Notes: generated by a model from the sequence alone, not told the origin. A stretch of 64,000 nt of DNA from Enterococcus phoeniculicola ATCC BAA-412 (GCF_000407505.1 NZ_ASWE01000004.1:248001-312000); one strand, 5' to 3'; counted from the first letter of the stretch, positions 1-8,353 are shown. Program-made: numbers and translations.

Positions 1-917
1 TAATCGTTGGGACACCAGGACGTGTGTTGGAGCTAATGAAACAAAAGAAAGTTAAAGCACATCAATTCCAAACAATTGTAATGGATGAAGCAGATCAATT
101 GTTTCAAGAAGGAACAGAAAATTTAACTAAACAAATCTTGACGCAAGCGCCTGTCGATTATCAACTGGCATTTTTCTCAGCAACGGCAGACCGTGCACTA
201 GAAACCATTCAATCACTAAAAAACATTAAATTTCATGTTATTGATGTGACAGAAGAAGATGATAGTCAAGGAGAAGTACGGCACGTTTTTTTACGAGTTC
301 CAGAAAGAAAAAAAGTGGACAGCTTACGACGTCTTGCCTATGTTGACGGATTTCAAGCGTTAGTTTTCTTTAATCAAGTAGGAGAGATGGGTGCAGCAGA
401 AGAAAAACTCGTTCATCACGGCGTAGAAGTTTCAAGCTTGGCATCAGATCAGAATAAATTGATGAGAAAAATGGCGATTCAACAATTTCGTGAAGGAAAT
501 CTTGTAGAATTGTTAACAACAGATGTTGCAGCCAGAGGATTAGACATTCCCTCACTTCCTTATATTGTAAATGCCGACATTCCAATGACGCAAGAAGGCT
601 ATATTCACCGTTCAGGTAGAGTGGGACGAATGGGAACTCCCGGTGTGGTATTAAATCTGGTGTCTCCTGGAACAATTGATGATTTAAAACGATTGGCAAA
701 AGGGTTAGAAATTTCTTTGTCGGAAGTCTTTCTTCATGGCGGAGAACTGCACACCGAACGTCCAGTAGCTGAAGAAAGCGGACAAAACTTGCACACTAAA
801 GCTGTGAAAAAGGAAAAAAGTCCGAAACCTATTGCACACAAGCCAACAGAACCGCAAAAAAACAGGAAAAAGAAGAAACAAAAAAATCAGAAAAACAAAG
901 GTGCGAGGCGCAAATAA
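1..917 (+). CDS. DEAD-box RNA helicase, C-terminal part (5' end outside window)
   Basis: ATP-dependent RNA helicase of the DEAD-box family, acting in the cytoplasm on structured RNA. The frame is open from the left edge, where the TPGR motif (Ib) is read at once, so the true start lies upstream. Motifs follow in order: VMDEADQLF (Walker B), FFSAT (III), LVFFNQV (IV), TTDVAARGLDIP (V) and HRSGRVGRMG (VI). The last 40 or so residues are a lysine-rich tail typical of CshA/CshB-type proteins that bind RNA or the degradosome. The size and short basic tail suit the CshB type, but the missing N-terminus prevents a firm subfamily call. The TAA stop lies in the loop of its own terminator hairpin. Confidence 0.93.
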   Translation, partial: IVGTPGRVLELMKQKKVKAHQFQTIVMDEADQLFQEGTENLTKQILTQAPVDYQLAFFSATADRALETIQSLKNIKFHVIDVTEEDDSQGEVRHVFLRVPERKKVDSLRRLAYVDGFQALVFFNQVGEMGAAEEKLVHHGVEVSSLASDQNKLMRKMAIQQFREGNLVELLTTDVAARGLDIPSLPYIVNADIPMTQEGYIHRSGRVGRMGTPGVVLNLVSPGTIDDLKRLAKGLEISLSEVFLHGGELHTERPVAEESGQNLHTKAVKKEKSPKPIAHKPTEPQKNRKKKKQKNQKNKGARRK

Positions 918-928
918 GCGCCTCTTTG
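905..928 (+). terminator. Terminator hairpin overlapping the helicase stop codon
   Basis: GAGGCGC (905-911) pairs with GCGCCTC (918-924), followed by TTTG. The loop holds the helicase TAA. The T-run is short, so termination may be partial. Confidence 0.6.
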
Positions 929-943
929 TGTTACTATATAAGG

Positions 944-955
944 GAAACGCGTTTC
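944..955. promoter_or_regulatory. Perfect palindrome upstream of the LevR-type regulator
   Basis: GAAACGCGTTTC is a perfect 12-bp dyad, 6 bases before the AGGAGG ribosome binding site of the regulator gene. It resembles a catabolite-responsive element in its arms, but its centre (CGCG) differs from the usual NCGN. It may be a variant cre or another operator. The call rests on symmetry and position only. Confidence 0.35.
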
Positions 956-973
956 AAAATAGGAGGGCTTTTT

Positions 974-3697
974 GTGAATTCAAGAAAAAGCGAAATATTG
1001 AGAACTCTGGAGCAAAAAAAACAAGGGATGACTGCCGCTGAAGTTGCAGAAATCCTAGAGATTGACCGTAGCAACGCAAGTAGATACCTTAGTGAATTAT
1101 TTAAAGAAAATAAAATAACTAAATCTTCAGGACGTCCAGTTGTTTATTCAATGGCTGAAGAACGTGAGAGTGAGTTTGGAGACAGCTCTACGGACGTTTC
1201 TTTTGATAATCTTGTTGGCGAGAACGATTCTTTGAAGGTAAGTATCCAGCAAGCAAAAGCGGCTATTTTGTACCCACCTAAAGGATTACACACTATTATC
1301 TTTGGTGAAACAGGGACAGGGAAATCGATGTTTGCAGAATGTATGTATCGTTTTGCTGTAGATTCAAACACGTTGGAAAAAGATGCACCTTTTGTTTCAT
1401 TTAACTGTGCGGATTATGCACAAAATCCTCAGCTCTTGTTTGGACATATTTTTGGTATCCGAAAAGGAGCCTATACGGGAGCAACAGAAGATAGCTTGGG
1501 ATTAATGGCCAAGGCTGATGGAGGGATTTTATTCTTAGATGAGATTCATCGTTTACCACCTGAAGGACAAGAAATGCTCTTTACCTTTATTGATAAAGGG
1601 GTTTATCGACCACTGGGAGAAAGTGAGCAGGTCTATAATGCATCTGTTCAAATTATCGGAGCGACTACCGAATCCTCAGAATCGTTTTTAACAACATTTA
1701 ATCGACGAATTCCAATGTCTATTACACTCCCTAATTTGGATTCACGTTCACTTGATGAGCGCTATGAAATTATCTCATTGTTTATTAAACAAGAGGCAAA
1801 CCGCTTGAATCAACGAATCGATGTAGAACGTGATGCGATTCTTGCATTTATGCTCTATGAAGCAGAAGGAAACATCGGTCAGATAAAAAGAGATTTAAAA
1901 CTGGTCTGTGCTAAAGCATTTTTACATTATCGAACGCATGACGAGAAACGTTTAGTAATCTATAAAAAAGATTTATCCTTACAAGTGCAAAAAGGCTTAT
2001 TAAAAGTAAAAGAGCTTCCAGATCGCTTAGATTATTTTGCGGAAGGGAAAAGTAATTATCTGACTTTTGAGCCAGGAACCGCAGATGTCGTCTGGTCTCA
2101 AGACCCTGAAAGAGATATGCAGGTATATAATGAGATAGAAGAAAAGGTTTCCTCTCTATCACAAGATGGACTAGAGAATATAGACTTGGAATCGCTTATT
2201 TCAAGGGATGTAGATGCGTATTTTCAAACCTATGTTGAAGAGCTGGCACAAAGTGAAATACACAAAGAACTATTACCAGGAGATATATGGGATTTAACGA
2301 ATCAGCTTTATGATATCGCAGAAACTCGATTAGATAGAAAGTACAATGAAAAGGCGCGGTTTGCGTTTGCGCTTCATCTACAAAGCACCATTGAACGAGT
2401 AAAGGAAGGACACCTTATTGTCCACCCAGACTTAAATAATGTCCGGAAAAATTTAAAAAAAGAATTTCAAGTAGCTATCGACTTATCTAGCTTGATTGAA
2501 GAAGAAAAACAAATTGAAATCCCTTTTGATGAAATTGGCTTTATCAGTATGTTTCTTTCGATTAATGTAGGTGAAAAAGAACAGATAAAAGAAAATAATG
2601 TAGGTGTAGTAGTCTTAATGCATGGCAGTTCAACTGCTTCAAGTATGCTTGAAACAGCCCAAGAGCTGTTAGGAGTTAATTCAGGAATAGCAATGAATAT
2701 GTCTTTGACGATGGAAGTACAAACAATGTACGATCAGCTACTCTATTATGTTAAGAAAAATAAAGAGAAACTAACAAATGGAGTATTACTATTAACAGAC
2801 ATGGGTTCACTGAATTCATTTGGGAATATGATTTATGAAGAAACCGGTATTCGCACAAAAGCAATTACAATGGCAAGTACAATGATTGTGCTTGAAGCAA
2901 TCCGCATGGCAAACGTGGGTAGAAGCTTAGAAGATATTTACCAAAATATTCAGATGTCTTTTGAGAGTATTGTCCGTCAACAATTCAAAGTGATTCCACA
3001 AGACAGAGAGGAAATTAAAAAAGCAGTAATTGTGACCTGTTTTACTGGTGAAGGAGTTGCAGCAAAATTATATGAACGGATTGTTCCTGTTGTTGATGAA
3101 AGTAAAGTAGAGATTATTCAAATGCAGTTCATCGAGCGTGAGTCATTTAAAAAACATATAGATAGTCTGATGGAGGAATATGAAATCAAGGCGATAGCTG
3201 GAACAGTTGATGTAGAATATCAAAACATTCCATTTTTCTCTGCACTGGACATTTTTGATGATGAAAAGTTAAATATCCTAAAAAGAATTGCTGGAGATGA
3301 AATTCCTGTTGAAAAAATTGTCTCTTCTTTACAAGGAACAATTACTAATGTTTCTTCTTTACAAAAACTGATTCAAATTTTACAAAAAACGGTCCATCAG
3401 ATTCAAACAGACATGCATGTTATTGTTGAACCGGGTGTAGATGCAGGGATTGTCATTCATTTGGCTTTCTTAATAGATGGATTAATTAATGGGGATGAAA
3501 GTCGAGTATTTCCCAACCTAACAGACTTTTCAAAAAAATATCGTTTGGAGTCTGATGTCATTCGGACGAATCTTATGGCGGTTGAAAAAGCATATCGTAT
3601 CGCGATATCAGAAGATGAAATTGCCTATCTCGTACAAATGTTTATAGAAAATAAGATTAAAAGCAGTCTGGATATTACACACAAATTTAGTGTGTAA
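974..3697 (+). CDS. LevR-type sigma-54-dependent PTS regulator
   Basis: Transcription activator that works with RNA polymerase-sigma-54 and is controlled by PTS phosphorylation. The GTG at 974 is chosen because AGGAGG lies 8 bases upstream, giving 907 residues. Domain order: an N-terminal winged helix (about residues 5-60), an AAA+ domain with Walker A GETGTGKS (about 111) and the sigma-54 contact loop GAYTGA (about 165), a first PRD, an EIIA-Man-like domain with VLMHGSSTAS, an EIIB-Gat-like segment with TCFTGEG, and a second PRD with the conserved VIHLAF histidine. This is the complete LevR/ManR/CelR layout. The next genes are a lactose/cellobiose-family PTS behind a sigma-54 promoter, so they are the inferred target. 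Two dyads at and just after its stop codon are candidate binding sites. Confidence 0.93.
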   Translation: MNSRKSEILRTLEQKKQGMTAAEVAEILEIDRSNASRYLSELFKENKITKSSGRPVVYSMAEERESEFGDSSTDVSFDNLVGENDSLKVSIQQAKAAILYPPKGLHTIIFGETGTGKSMFAECMYRFAVDSNTLEKDAPFVSFNCADYAQNPQLLFGHIFGIRKGAYTGATEDSLGLMAKADGGILFLDEIHRLPPEGQEMLFTFIDKGVYRPLGESEQVYNASVQIIGATTESSESFLTTFNRRIPMSITLPNLDSRSLDERYEIISLFIKQEANRLNQRIDVERDAILAFMLYEAEGNIGQIKRDLKLVCAKAFLHYRTHDEKRLVIYKKDLSLQVQKGLLKVKELPDRLDYFAEGKSNYLTFEPGTADVVWSQDPERDMQVYNEIEEKVSSLSQDGLENIDLESLISRDVDAYFQTYVEELAQSEIHKELLPGDIWDLTNQLYDIAETRLDRKYNEKARFAFALHLQSTIERVKEGHLIVHPDLNNVRKNLKKEFQVAIDLSSLIEEEKQIEIPFDEIGFISMFLSINVGEKEQIKENNVGVVVLMHGSSTASSMLETAQELLGVNSGIAMNMSLTMEVQTMYDQLLYYVKKNKEKLTNGVLLLTDMGSLNSFGNMIYEETGIRTKAITMASTMIVLEAIRMANVGRSLEDIYQNIQMSFESIVRQQFKVIPQDREEIKKAVIVTCFTGEGVAAKLYERIVPVVDESKVEIIQMQFIERESFKKHIDSLMEEYEIKAIAGTVDVEYQNIPFFSALDIFDDEKLNILKRIAGDEIPVEKIVSSLQGTITNVSSLQKLIQILQKTVHQIQTDMHVIVEPGVDAGIVIHLAFLIDGLINGDESRVFPNLTDFSKKYRLESDVIRTNLMAVEKAYRIAISEDEIAYLVQMFIENKIKSSLDITHKFSV

Positions 3698-3721
3698 CAA
3701 CAAATAGTCAGTGTGCACACT
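3675..3721. promoter_or_regulatory. Candidate enhancer dyads for the LevR-type activator
   Basis: Two inverted repeats lie 50-100 bases upstream of the sigma-54 promoter: TTACACAC (3675-3682) with GTGTGTAA (3690-3697), and the perfect palindrome AGTGTGCACACT (3710-3721). Both contain the same ACAC/GTGT core. Enhancers of sigma-54 activators normally lie about 80-150 bases upstream, so position and shared core support an upstream activating site. The function is inferred. Confidence 0.5.
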
Positions 3722-3730
3722 ATCTGTATA

Positions 3731-3770
3731 GACCAAAAGGGCGTGAAACCGTTCTTTTGGTCTATTTTTA
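3731..3770 (+). terminator. Rho-independent terminator of the regulator gene
   Basis: GACCAAAAG (3731-3739) pairs with CTTTTGGTC (3754-3762), followed by TATTTTTATTTT. It separates the regulator transcript from the sigma-54 transcript. Confidence 0.8.
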
Positions 3771-3773
3771 TTT

Positions 3774-3789
3774 TGGCACGCTTTTTGCA
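3774..3789 (+). promoter_or_regulatory. Sigma-54 (-24/-12) promoter of the PTS operon
   Basis: TGGCAC at 3774-3779, five bases, then TTGCA at 3785-3789: an exact match to the -24/-12 consensus with the invariant GG and GC in place. Transcription should start near 3800, about 34 bases before the IIB start codon. The AAA+ activator encoded just upstream is the obvious partner. Confidence 0.92.
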
Positions 3790-3833
3790 TTAATATAAAG
3801 TGTAGTCAAAAATTGTAAGAGGAGTGGAGAAAA

Positions 3834-4157
3834 ATGGCTAAAAAAACAATCATGTTAGTTTGTTCTGCAGGAATGAGCACAAGTCTATTAGTAACAAAAA
3901 TGCAAAAAGCAGCTGAAGAAAAGGGAGTAGAAGCAGATATCTTTGCGGTATCAGCATCAGATGCAGATAATAATTTAGAAGCAAAAGATGTGGATGTTTT
4001 ACTTTTAGGCCCACAAGTTCGTTTCATGAAAGCGCAATTTGAACAAAAACTAGCACCTAAAGGAATTCCATTGGATGTAATCAACATGCAAGATTATGGA
4101 ATGATGAACGGCGAAAAAGTATTAGCACAAGCTGAAAAATTAATCGACAACAAGTAA
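3834..4157 (+). CDS. PTS lactose/cellobiose-family EIIB component
   Basis: Cytoplasmic phosphotransfer protein that receives phosphate from EIIA and passes it to the sugar entering through EIIC. 107 residues, the usual size. The phosphorylated cysteine is Cys10 in LVCSAGMSTSLL, followed by the classic fold with LLLGPQVRF. GAGGAGTGG precedes the ATG. It is the first gene of the sigma-54 operon, followed by EIIA and EIIC of the same family. Cellobiose, lichenan oligomers or chitobiose are possible substrates; no 6-phospho-glycosidase gene lies nearby to settle which. Confidence 0.93.
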   Translation: MAKKTIMLVCSAGMSTSLLVTKMQKAAEEKGVEADIFAVSASDADNNLEAKDVDVLLLGPQVRFMKAQFEQKLAPKGIPLDVINMQDYGMMNGEKVLAQAEKLIDNK

Positions 4158-4182
4158 TAGTGGAAACCTGGAGGACAGAATA

Positions 4183-4503
4183 GTGGAAGATCAAAAGAAT
4201 TTAGAAGCAATCATGGGCTTAATCATGTACGGCGGAAACGCAAAAAGCGATGCAATGGAAGCCATTGCAGCAGCAAAAAAAGGTGAATTTGAGGAAGCAG
4301 ATCAAAAGATTGCAGATGCAGAAGCTTCATTAGTAGAAGCACACCATTCTCAAACTGGTTTATTGACGCAAGAAGCGCAAGGAAACCACATGGAAGTGAC
4401 TCTATTAACTGTTCACAGTCAAGATCACTTAATGACAGCAATTGCTTTTACTGATTTAGCAAAAGAAATCATTGCGTTATATCGTCGTCTAGACGAAAAA
4501 TAA
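4183..4503 (+). CDS. PTS lactose/cellobiose-family EIIA component
   Basis: Cytoplasmic, trimeric EIIA of the Lac family, 106 residues. It takes phosphate from HPr on His78, visible in LLTVHSQDHLM, and passes it to the EIIB encoded just before. The start is GTG with GGAGGA 9 bases upstream; no ATG fits the family N-terminus, which begins close to the MGLIMYGGNA block. An alanine- and acid-rich helix precedes the active site. About 130 bases separate it from the EIIC gene. Confidence 0.92.
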   Translation: MEDQKNLEAIMGLIMYGGNAKSDAMEAIAAAKKGEFEEADQKIADAEASLVEAHHSQTGLLTQEAQGNHMEVTLLTVHSQDHLMTAIAFTDLAKEIIALYRRLDEK

Positions 4504-4514
4504 ACACCTATTCT

Positions 4515-4562
4515 TTTTTGAACGGAAGATTGGGAAAAGTAGTTTAAAAATTTTTGAACGGA
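4515..4562 (+). repeat. 12-bp direct repeat between EIIA and EIIC genes
   Basis: TTTTTGAACGGA occurs at 4515-4526 and again at 4551-4562, 36 bases apart, in the 130-base gap between the two PTS genes. A short GAAGC-TTA-GCTTC hairpin follows near 4586. It could be a remnant duplication or an RNA stability element. Confidence 0.5.
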
Positions 4563-4633
4563 TTTTTAATTATTTTTGATATAAAGAAGCTTAGCTTCCT
4601 TATATATATACGAACTTATAGGAGGATTATAAA

Positions 4634-6040
4634 ATGAATGCATTAACAGCTTGGTTAGAGAAGTACATCCTTCCGATCGCAGCAAAAATTGGTGCGCAAA
4701 AACATTTAGTTGCTTTGCGTGATGCTTTTATCGGAACAATGCCAGCAACAATGGCCGGCTCAGTGGCGGTTATGCTTAACGCAATTATTCGTGATTTACC
4801 ACCGCAATTTGTGAAAGGATACGATGGAAATACGATTCCTGTAATCAAAGAAATCATTCAAATTAATGGGTATGTTTGGAATGGTACTTTGGCAATCGCT
4901 GGTTTAATTTTCGCCTTTTCATGGGGCTACAACTTAGCTCGTGCTTACGGTGTAAATGATTTAGCTGGTGGTATCGTATCACTATCTGCTTCAATTGCTG
5001 GAGTAACTTATTCATTCTCAGGCGCTTTAAAAGATGTTGTAGTTAGCCCTGAATTAGTTGATTCAATTAATGCAAATTCAGCAACGACTGGCTGGTCTGC
5101 AACAGCAGATCAATTGAATGTTGGTGCTTGGGGTTGGATTCCATTAAACAACATGGACAGTAACTTCTACTTTACAGCTATGATTATTGGGTTTGTTTCT
5201 ACTATTATCTTTGCTAAATTAATGTTAGCTGATATTACAATCAAATTACCTGATTCAGTACCACCTGCAGTTTCAAAAGCATTCGCTGCGATTGTTCCTG
5301 CAACAGCTGCTCTTTACGCTGTGGCTGTATTCTACTGGTTATTCTCTAAAGTGGTTGACATTACCTTTATCGCTTGGTTGCAAGAAACAATTGCATTACC
5401 ATTGCTAGGGTTGTCTCAAGGCTTTGGTGCAGTAGTAATTGTTACATTATTCGTACAAATTTTCTGGTTCTTCGGTATTCATGGACCTAACGTATTAGCA
5501 CCAATCTTGGAAGGTGTGTTCGGCGTCGCTCAATTGAAAAACGTGAACTTATTCCAAGAAGGCGGTATGGATGCAGTATTGAAAGATGGATATAAATGGG
5601 TACGTGGTTCATGGGATGCATTTGCATGGTTCGGTGGATCTGGTGGTACAATTATCTTGATTCTTGCAATCTTGCTATTCTCTAAACGTGCAGATTTCCT
5701 AACAGTTGCTCGACTATCTGTAGGACCTGGACTATTCAATATCAACGAACCAGTTATGTTTGGTTTACCAATCGTGCTTAATGCACTATTGTTCATTCCA
5801 TTCTTAGTTGCTCCAGTTGTTGCTGTAGCAATCGGCTACTTTGCAACAGACCTTGGATTAGTAAATCCAGTATCACAACAAGTGGTTTGGGTAACTCCTC
5901 CATTCTTGCTATCATTCTTAGCAACAGGAGCTGACTGGCGTGCACCAGTAGTAACCTTGGTAAGTATGCTTGCCACATTTGCTATCTGGACACCATTCGT
6001 AATTGCAGCAAATAAAGTTGATCCATCATTAGGTGAATAA
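4634..6040 (+). CDS. PTS lactose/cellobiose-family EIIC permease
   Basis: Membrane-embedded sugar-translocating component, 468 residues with about ten hydrophobic segments. The N-terminus (LEKYILPIAAKIGAQKHLVALRDAF) and the central FFGIHGPNVLAPI and GLFNINEPVMFGLPIV blocks are characteristic of CelB/ChbC-type EIIC, the latter carrying the conserved NEP substrate-binding signature. AGGAGG lies 8 bases before the ATG. It ends the sigma-54 operon, with a terminator about 12 bases after the stop. The sugar cannot be deduced from sequence alone; beta-glucosides are the likeliest. Confidence 0.93.
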   Translation: MNALTAWLEKYILPIAAKIGAQKHLVALRDAFIGTMPATMAGSVAVMLNAIIRDLPPQFVKGYDGNTIPVIKEIIQINGYVWNGTLAIAGLIFAFSWGYNLARAYGVNDLAGGIVSLSASIAGVTYSFSGALKDVVVSPELVDSINANSATTGWSATADQLNVGAWGWIPLNNMDSNFYFTAMIIGFVSTIIFAKLMLADITIKLPDSVPPAVSKAFAAIVPATAALYAVAVFYWLFSKVVDITFIAWLQETIALPLLGLSQGFGAVVIVTLFVQIFWFFGIHGPNVLAPILEGVFGVAQLKNVNLFQEGGMDAVLKDGYKWVRGSWDAFAWFGGSGGTIILILAILLFSKRADFLTVARLSVGPGLFNINEPVMFGLPIVLNALLFIPFLVAPVVAVAIGYFATDLGLVNPVSQQVVWVTPPFLLSFLATGADWRAPVVTLVSMLATFAIWTPFVIAANKVDPSLGE

Positions 6041-6051
6041 AACTTTTTAGT

Positions 6052-6094
6052 GAAAACCGCTATCGCTTCTTGAGGTGAAGCGGTTTTCCTTTCA
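6052..6094 (+). terminator. Terminator after the PTS operon
   Basis: GAAAACCGCT (6052-6061) pairs with AGCGGTTTTC (6079-6088), followed by CTTTCATTTT. Confidence 0.8.
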
Positions 6095-6155
6095 TTTTAA
6101 CTATTTGAAATATGAACTAGTTATCGTTACAATAGATATAAAGGAGGAATGATTT

Positions 6156-6377
6156 ATGATTAGTATTGCAAGTGCGATGCAACAAGAGGCCATCAAAGAA
6201 TTACTAGAAGCATATAATGAAGATGGGGTTACATTTACTTTTAAAGAAAAACAAGGAATTAAATTATTCTTTGAAACAAGTGCTGATGATAAAGATGCAG
6301 CAGCAAAGAAAGCAAAAGAGCTGATTAAAGCTGAACCTTGGGGAAGTGTACTTTTCTTCCAAGCAGCGGCGGTTTAA
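6156..6377 (+). CDS. Small conserved-looking hypothetical protein
   Basis: I do not recognise the family with certainty. 73 residues, acidic and lysine-rich, mainly helical, ending in the hydrophobic SVLFFQAAAV. AAAGGAGG stands 8 bases before the ATG, so it is surely translated. It has its own promoter region after the PTS terminator and is followed within 16 bases by a small membrane protein and a DUF3284 gene. DUF3284 genes often accompany cellobiose/lichenan PTS genes, so this trio may be a satellite of the PTS locus. Its function is unknown. Confidence 0.75.
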   Translation: MISIASAMQQEAIKELLEAYNEDGVTFTFKEKQGIKLFFETSADDKDAAAKKAKELIKAEPWGSVLFFQAAAV

Positions 6378-6392
6378 CTAAAGATTGGACGG

Positions 6393-6593
6393 ATGAAAAT
6401 GGTTAAAAATGGTTTATTTTTATGCAGTATCGGCTTTTTGATTATTTTATACAGCCTGAATCCTAAGAACATGCAATACGACATATTAAGTATGGTTACA
6501 GGATTTACTCTTATTGGCTTGGGTGTCTTTTTCTTCATGAAAGGCAAGAAGAAAGAAGATCTTAAGAAAAAAGAGGATGGAGGGAATAAATAA
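6393..6593 (+). CDS. Small two-helix membrane protein
   Basis: 66 residues with two hydrophobic segments (about residues 6-22 and 33-51) and a highly charged lysine-rich cytoplasmic tail. ATG at 6393 or 6399 is possible; the ribosome site GGACGG is weak, suggesting translation partly coupled to the preceding gene 16 bases upstream. Its TAA overlaps the ATG of the DUF3284 gene by one base, indicating an operon. Function unknown. Confidence 0.7.
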   Translation: MKMVKNGLFLCSIGFLIILYSLNPKNMQYDILSMVTGFTLIGLGVFFFMKGKKKEDLKKKEDGGNK

Positions 6594-7006
6594 TGGAAAT
6601 CGTGAAAAAACTAAATATTCCCGCAGAATTTTTCTTCGACAAAGTTGTGGATTCTGTGATATTTGATATCCGAAAAGCAACAGGAAAATCTGTCACAAGA
6701 AAACAATTGCGAAATTATGAGTATGTTAAGCAATTTTCAAAAGATAGTCGGGCGAGAATAAAAATAGAAAAATTCGTTGAAAACCAATCGTATCATTTTC
6801 GTACTTCAACTACGCGTAATTCCTATGTCGTACAATATGAAGTTCGTCCGATAGATGAAAAAAGCTGCGAAGTTCATTATTCTGAAACGATGGAATCATT
6901 TGGATTTATTCAAAAAGCAAATGACTTTTTGTTGGGAATAGCTTTAGGCTTTTTCAAAAAGCGTCAGTTCAAAAAGATGCTAACCATGATAGAAGAATCG
7001 TATTAA
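6593..7006 (+). CDS. DUF3284 family protein
   Basis: 137-residue soluble protein of the DUF3284 family, recognised from the N-terminal FFDKVVDSVIFDIRKATGK pattern and the FGFIQKANDFLLG segment before a basic C-terminus. The fold resembles SRPBCC/polyketide-cyclase-like proteins. Its biochemical role is not established, but members are commonly found inside or beside PTS gene sets of low-GC Gram-positives, as here. It is translationally coupled to the membrane protein before it (TAATG overlap, GGAGGG just upstream). Confidence 0.85.
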   Translation: MEIVKKLNIPAEFFFDKVVDSVIFDIRKATGKSVTRKQLRNYEYVKQFSKDSRARIKIEKFVENQSYHFRTSTTRNSYVVQYEVRPIDEKSCEVHYSETMESFGFIQKANDFLLGIALGFFKKRQFKKMLTMIEESY

Positions 7007-7061
7007 AGGGGTCTAATTTGGACGCCTTTTCTTTTTGTTTTATCAGTTAGGAGGAAAAAAG

Positions 7062-8252
7062 ATGAGTATTGCAAAAAAATTAACAGATGATTTTATTCCA
7101 CAAATGTTTGACTTGGCTAGTTATGCATTTAATTTTCAAAATCCAGAGGACTCACGTGCGCGATTTGAGTGTATGGCAGAGCATTCATGGAATTATGGCG
7201 ATGTAGCAGATGGGACATTAACAAGTCAAGTAATGGCAACCCCATTTACTATAGACTTCCATGGGCAGGACTATTCGATGGCTGGCGTTGGATTTGTCGC
7301 TTCATATCCTGAATATAGAGGGCAAGGAGGGATTAATCGAACCATGACTTATCTTCTAAAAGATTTGAATGATCAAGCAATTGATTTATCTTACCTTGCG
7401 CCATTTTCATATCCTTTTTATCGTCGCTATGGCTTTGAATTATTATTTGAGCGAATCTTGTATAAGTTGCCTTCTTCTGAATGGCCCAGAGTAGGAAAAA
7501 CAATTGGTAAAATGAAACGAATGAGCTATGAAGAAATAAAAAATTCAATCAGTCAAATTTATCAAGCTATGCCGATTTATCAGTGTGGAGCAGTTAAGCG
7601 TGAAGATTGGTGGCTAGATTATAAATTCAATATGAAGCCAGGAAAAAAATTTGCGCAATATGAAAATGCGGAAGGAATCGTCGAAGGCTATCTTGTTTAC
7701 CGCGTAGATGGTGCGGTTTGTATAATTGAAGAGATTGGCTATTTAACACCAGAGGCTTTACGTGGAATTGTTGGGTTTATTGGATCTCACAGCGGGGTTT
7801 TTCAAGAGTTTCAATATGAATCTTCCTATACAGGGAGCAACTTAAATTATCTATTACCTAGTGCGCGATTTTCTATGAGTATACGTCCAGATATGATGGG
7901 AAGAATTGTTAATATTGAACGATTTTTAAAAAAATATCCATTTAAAAAAGGACATTCAGGAGAATTTTACTTGAAGATTACAGAAGATCCATTTGCACAA
8001 TGGAATGAGGGAATCTATCATTTATCTATTTCGGATGAAGGCAAAGCCAAGGTGGAAAAGATAAATGATGAAGAGAAAGTGAATGGACCTGTTATTGAAT
8101 CTACAATCCAATCAATTACTCAGCTGTTATTTGGTTATAAAAAGGCATCAGAGCTAGCTTTTTATGGACGAATAATAGCAGAATCTTCTATTTTAAATCA
8201 GTTCTCTGATTGTTTAGTCGACCAACAACCTATTTTGGAAGATTACTTCTAA
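7062..8252 (+). CDS. Eis-type GNAT N-acetyltransferase
   Basis: 396-residue protein of the Eis (enhanced intracellular survival) family: two GNAT-like domains followed by a sterol-carrier-like C-terminal domain. The acetyl-CoA loop is visible in GVGFVASYPEYRGQGGI. ATG 7062 is chosen because AGGAGG precedes it by 6 bases; the frame is open 27 bases further up without a ribosome site. Relatives acetylate amines of small molecules or peptides, including aminoglycosides in mycobacteria. The substrate here is unknown. It is a single gene closed by a strong terminator. Confidence 0.88.
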   Translation: MSIAKKLTDDFIPQMFDLASYAFNFQNPEDSRARFECMAEHSWNYGDVADGTLTSQVMATPFTIDFHGQDYSMAGVGFVASYPEYRGQGGINRTMTYLLKDLNDQAIDLSYLAPFSYPFYRRYGFELLFERILYKLPSSEWPRVGKTIGKMKRMSYEEIKNSISQIYQAMPIYQCGAVKREDWWLDYKFNMKPGKKFAQYENAEGIVEGYLVYRVDGAVCIIEEIGYLTPEALRGIVGFIGSHSGVFQEFQYESSYTGSNLNYLLPSARFSMSIRPDMMGRIVNIERFLKKYPFKKGHSGEFYLKITEDPFAQWNEGIYHLSISDEGKAKVEKINDEEKVNGPVIESTIQSITQLLFGYKKASELAFYGRIIAESSILNQFSDCLVDQQPILEDYF

Positions 8253-8254
8253 TT

Positions 8255-8315
8255 AAAAAAGAAAATAAATGATTTTGATGCGAGGCACAAAATTATTTGT
8301 TTTCTTTTTTGTTTT
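8255..8315 (+). terminator. Long terminator hairpin after the Eis-type gene
   Basis: A 23-base A-rich arm (8255-8277) pairs, with one mismatch, with 8288-8310, which ends in CTTTTTTG. The T-run is part of the stem. Confidence 0.8.
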
Positions 8316-8353
8316 ACAAAAATGAATCTTCCCTTTAGGGTAGAAACAAAGAT

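Noticed and set aside
370-699. 109-residue minus-strand frame inside the helicase gene
   Set aside because: Lies wholly opposite the helicase, has no ribosome site and no recognisable product.
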